Of a DNA stretch of 50,205 nucleotides, positions 47,969 to 50,205 are shown in pieces (the stretch's first letter is position 1; each line of letters opens with the position of its first letter). The translations under genes were made by a program, and so were the position numbers. The notes below the pieces were generated by a model that saw only the letters and a program-made list of their open reading frames with translations, did not search any database and was not told where the DNA came from. The DNA lies in the IMG/VR virus record IMGVR_UViG_3300046328_000373, positions 1 through 50,205 of that record, one strand, 5' to 3'. The DNA is from a virus.

Positions 47969-48637
47969 TAGTGGTTCGGAAAAATTTTCTGATTCGAGAG
48001 CTTTTTGAATAGGCCAGCCGCGTCGGAGCCGCTTGTGGACCGGGTGGTACGGTAGACCAGCAATCTCACAAGCCTCGGCCAAGCTGATTAGCTTGCCGAG
48101 GTAGCTGACAAGTCGGTTGTTTCGCTTGTTGCGTTGCTGCTGTACGGCTGTCGCCCACACGCAGTTCTCAGGCGAGTAGCCTAAGTCGTTGTCTACCCTC
48201 TCTAGGCTGAGTCCGGGCCGGTGACTAGGGCTCAGGTCAGAAATAAAATTCTCGACTGAATGCCATCGCTCGCAGACCGTGATGCCGCGCGCGCCGTAGG
48301 CTGCAAACTTCGGGCTCTTTTGGCTGTAGCACCGCCTCATCATCCCGCTGTGCGTGTCATACAAATGGTGCTTTTCCAGCCCGTGAGTAGTGTTTGCCCG
48401 CCCGGTTGCGGCCATAACCTCCCTCTGGCCACATCCACAACTCGTGGTGTGGCCGTTGCGCAGGTTGCTCATCTGGACCTGCCGCGCCTCGCCGCAGTCA
48501 CAGCGGACTACCCACCTAGAACGCCCCTGCCCCTCCGCCTCCTCCACAAGGGTCAGCCTGCCGTACAGGTCTCCCGGTAAGTTAGGTTCCTTACCTTTAG
48601 GAGCAGTTCTTCCTTCAATACTAGAGTTAAACATCAT
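47966..48637 (-). CDS. HNH homing-type endonuclease with zinc-binding N-terminus
   Basis: A 223-residue nuclease. Residues about 40-75 bind zinc (VVRCDCGEARQVQ, TTSCGCGQRE). Residues about 85-170 carry the HNH-family pattern: LYDTHSGMMRRCYSQKSP, AAYGARGITVCERW, SLERVDNDLGYSPENCVWAT. Residues about 175-215 form a NUMOD1-like helix-turn-helix (SLAEACEIAGLPYHPVHKRL, RRGWPIQKAL). All expected core residues are present, so it is probably active. Its start overlaps the primase/helicase stop as ATGA, and its stop lies inside the promoter of the next gene. Confidence 0.85.
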   Translation of the reverse strand: MMFNSSIEGRTAPKGKEPNLPGDLYGRLTLVEEAEGQGRSRWVVRCDCGEARQVQMSNLRNGHTTSCGCGQREVMAATGRANTTHGLEKHHLYDTHSGMMRRCYSQKSPKFAAYGARGITVCERWHSVENFISDLSPSHRPGLSLERVDNDLGYSPENCVWATAVQQQRNKRNNRLVSYLGKLISLAEACEIAGLPYHPVHKRLRRGWPIQKALESENFSEPL

Positions 48638-50205
48638 TTCTCCGCAAAAATAGTCATCCCTGCTTCAACTAGCGATTCATAGTCCAGCCTAGTAGTCGCT
48701 GCCGGTAGGTGCTTAGTGCCAGCAGAGATATCCATGAACTGACCGCAATCCTTCAGTGCCAAGGCTAAAGAGTCCTCGCCGTTGAAGAGGGGCTTCATAC
48801 CCAAGTTCTTGCAGTATATACGGTACTTATTGTACGCTGGCCTCACCGCTAACTCTAGAACTCTGCGTCCACCCATGTCCTTCAGTTGGAACTCATAACC
48901 GTAATTCAGTTTAGCTTGGGAGTCCGGCTGCAAGTGGCTCATATCACCGAGGTGCTGTAGCACCCTTACGTACTCGGGGACGGTATTGGATACCAAGTCT
49001 GACATACGGCTATAGCATGCGTTTCTCAACTCAGCCATTTCCTTGTCAAACATATCACCGAACTGGGTCTTCAGCACCCAGCCGAATACCCCAAGCCCGA
49101 ATTCAGCGACTGCGTAGTTGTAGACAATACGCTCCCTGCCGTGCCCCTTACGCTTGATTTCCTCGGCGCTCAGGGTGTCCAAGTCGCCAGGTTGCAAGCA
49201 GTGCTTGGCGCGGGCCGCTGCGTAGAGGGCGTCGAACTTCGAGGAGAAGCTCTCCCTGTCCAGCCGTGCCAGCATGTTCTGCAGTATGAACGCCCCGATA
49301 TGGGACAGGACAACTTGGTTCTGCTGGAACCGCTGGAAGTGCGCGAACTGCTGAGCCCCTTTAATCCCCGGCAACCGGCGGAATGTGGCCAAGACCACCC
49401 GCTCCAAGAGCGCAGTCTCAGCTTCAATTGCTTCGGCTACGAACATTGTGGGGGCTGTCAAGGTCTGCTCGTTGACACTCGCAAAACCTTCCGACCCCCG
49501 CTTGCCGCCGCCGCGCATCACAGGCCGGCAGTTGTAGGCATCCCGCAGCATCAGCTTCATGGCATGGTGCTTCTCAAACGGCATGTCATTGGGCTTGTAC
49601 TCGTCCACAAACAGCGGGATGCTGGCCGAAGACATCATAAAGCTCTGGATGGCAAACACCGTAGACGTGGGGCTAATCTGCACCGGGTCAGCGTGGTGGT
49701 AGTGCAAGCGCAGCAGGGCAAGGTTCACCTCAGTTTTGCCCGCGCCGGCCTGTCCTACAACGTGCAGCAGAGGAAACTTGCCGTAGCACACATGGAAGAC
49801 GCTACGGTAGAAGCATGCCACTTGCCAGCCCAAGAGCTTGCCAAGCACCTCAGCAGGTTGTGCCCTAAACAAGTTCCACAGGGCGTCTTGGGCTTTCTCC
49901 CTGTTCCCTTCCACAGCCAAGTAATCCTCAAAAGAGGGGCACCGGCTAAGGTCAGAGTGGAACTTGCCTGTCGGGTCTGGGTACCCGTTGAACTTCAGCG
50001 GGTAGTCGCCCTGCACATGAACGCTTGGCCTCACGCCCCGCTCGTCAGCGTAAATCAGGAACCCCTTGCGAAGCTCCTCCTCGTCTGAGCGGGCAGACTT
50101 GAACCAACTGAGGCCTTCCTTTTCTACCAGCAGGGTGTTGGCCCCTGCCCGTTTTGACTCGTCGATTAGCATTTCATACAACTTTCTAGCCACAATGTCG
50201 CTGGC
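48634..50205 (-). CDS. Primase/helicase-like P-loop ATPase, partial at window end
   Basis: The frame is open to the window edge (it reads ASDIV before the GTG at 50193), so the gene starts outside; at least 523 residues are visible. Walker A is VVGQAGAGKTEVN, Walker B SIPLFVDEYKP, and LLERVVLATFRRLPG holds a likely arginine finger. The C-terminal 200 residues are helical with a final domain (YNKYRIYCKNLGMKPLFNG) like the end domains of phage replicative helicases joined to primases. A DUF927/D5-like replicative helicase with a primase part upstream is the best reading. It overlaps the HNH gene by ATGA. Confidence 0.72.
   Translation of the reverse strand, partial: ASDIVARKLYEMLIDESKRAGANTLLVEKEGLSWFKSARSDEEELRKGFLIYADERGVRPSVHVQGDYPLKFNGYPDPTGKFHSDLSRCPSFEDYLAVEGNREKAQDALWNLFRAQPAEVLGKLLGWQVACFYRSVFHVCYGKFPLLHVVGQAGAGKTEVNLALLRLHYHHADPVQISPTSTVFAIQSFMMSSASIPLFVDEYKPNDMPFEKHHAMKLMLRDAYNCRPVMRGGGKRGSEGFASVNEQTLTAPTMFVAEAIEAETALLERVVLATFRRLPGIKGAQQFAHFQRFQQNQVVLSHIGAFILQNMLARLDRESFSSKFDALYAAARAKHCLQPGDLDTLSAEEIKRKGHGRERIVYNYAVAEFGLGVFGWVLKTQFGDMFDKEMAELRNACYSRMSDLVSNTVPEYVRVLQHLGDMSHLQPDSQAKLNYGYEFQLKDMGGRRVLELAVRPAYNKYRIYCKNLGMKPLFNGEDSLALALKDCGQFMDISAGTKHLPAATTRLDYESLVEAGMTIFAEK

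Noticed and set aside
49141-50088. 315-residue plus-strand frame opposite the primase/helicase gene
   Set aside because: Antisense to a protein with Walker A and B motifs; no upstream signal.

Overview
This window is a segment of a double-stranded DNA tailed-phage genome, most likely a long-tailed siphovirus of a Gram-negative host. The evidence is a lambda-gpA-type large terminase, portal, S49 prohead protease with nested scaffold, major capsid protein, tail tube protein, a gpG/gpGT-type -1 frameshift, a 2525-residue tape measure protein and no contractile sheath gene. The endolysin is a single short M15 peptidase domain without a wall-binding domain, and the holin is of the 3-TM gene-transfer-agent type; both suit a Gram-negative host. 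The host genus cannot be fixed from the sequence. I saw no integrase, repressor/att module, tRNA or CRISPR array, so nothing points to a temperate phage in this part of the genome.

Layout. The plus-strand late region runs from 65 to 37622. Positions 65-5593 hold packaging and portal genes with two HNH-AP2 homing-type nucleases. Positions 5665-14796 hold an unusual 9-kb block of beta-rich, coiled-coil and small proteins between portal and protease, where most phages have little or nothing. Positions 14789-18098 hold protease/scaffold, decoration protein and major capsid protein. Positions 18187-20451 hold head-completion, neck and tail-terminator genes. Positions 20560-30291 hold tail tube, frameshifted tail chaperones and tape measure. 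Positions 30288-35034 hold a carbohydrate-binding-like tail-tip protein and a tail fibre split over several short genes. Positions 35031-36918 hold the lysis genes (small membrane proteins, M15 endolysin, 3-TM holin), and 36990-37622 another HNH nuclease.

The minus-strand region (50205 down to 37615) is the replication/recombination operon. In transcription order: primase/helicase-like ATPase (cut by the window end), HNH nuclease, an abundant-looking unknown protein with its own promoter and terminator (an SSB-like role is only a guess), DEDDh exonuclease with a DUF3820 tail, MazG/HisE-like NTP pyrophosphohydrolase, DUF6378-like protein, HNH nuclease, a three-domain DNA polymerase I (flap nuclease, proofreading and polymerase), RecU-like PD-(D/E)XK nuclease, SbcD-like phosphoesterase, a 55-residue protein, SbcC-like ATPase and a winged-helix protein. 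The two transcription units converge and overlap by 8 bp at 37615-37622.

Genes are packed with ATGA, TAATG or 8-14 bp overlaps, so translation coupling is probably the main way subunit ratios are set. Added controls are an in-frame internal start for the scaffold, a programmed -1 frameshift, hairpins placed directly before start codons and several terminator-like hairpins inside operons. Five free-standing HNH nucleases sit beside terminase, portal, lysis, polymerase and primase genes, four of them fused to their neighbour by stop/start overlap.
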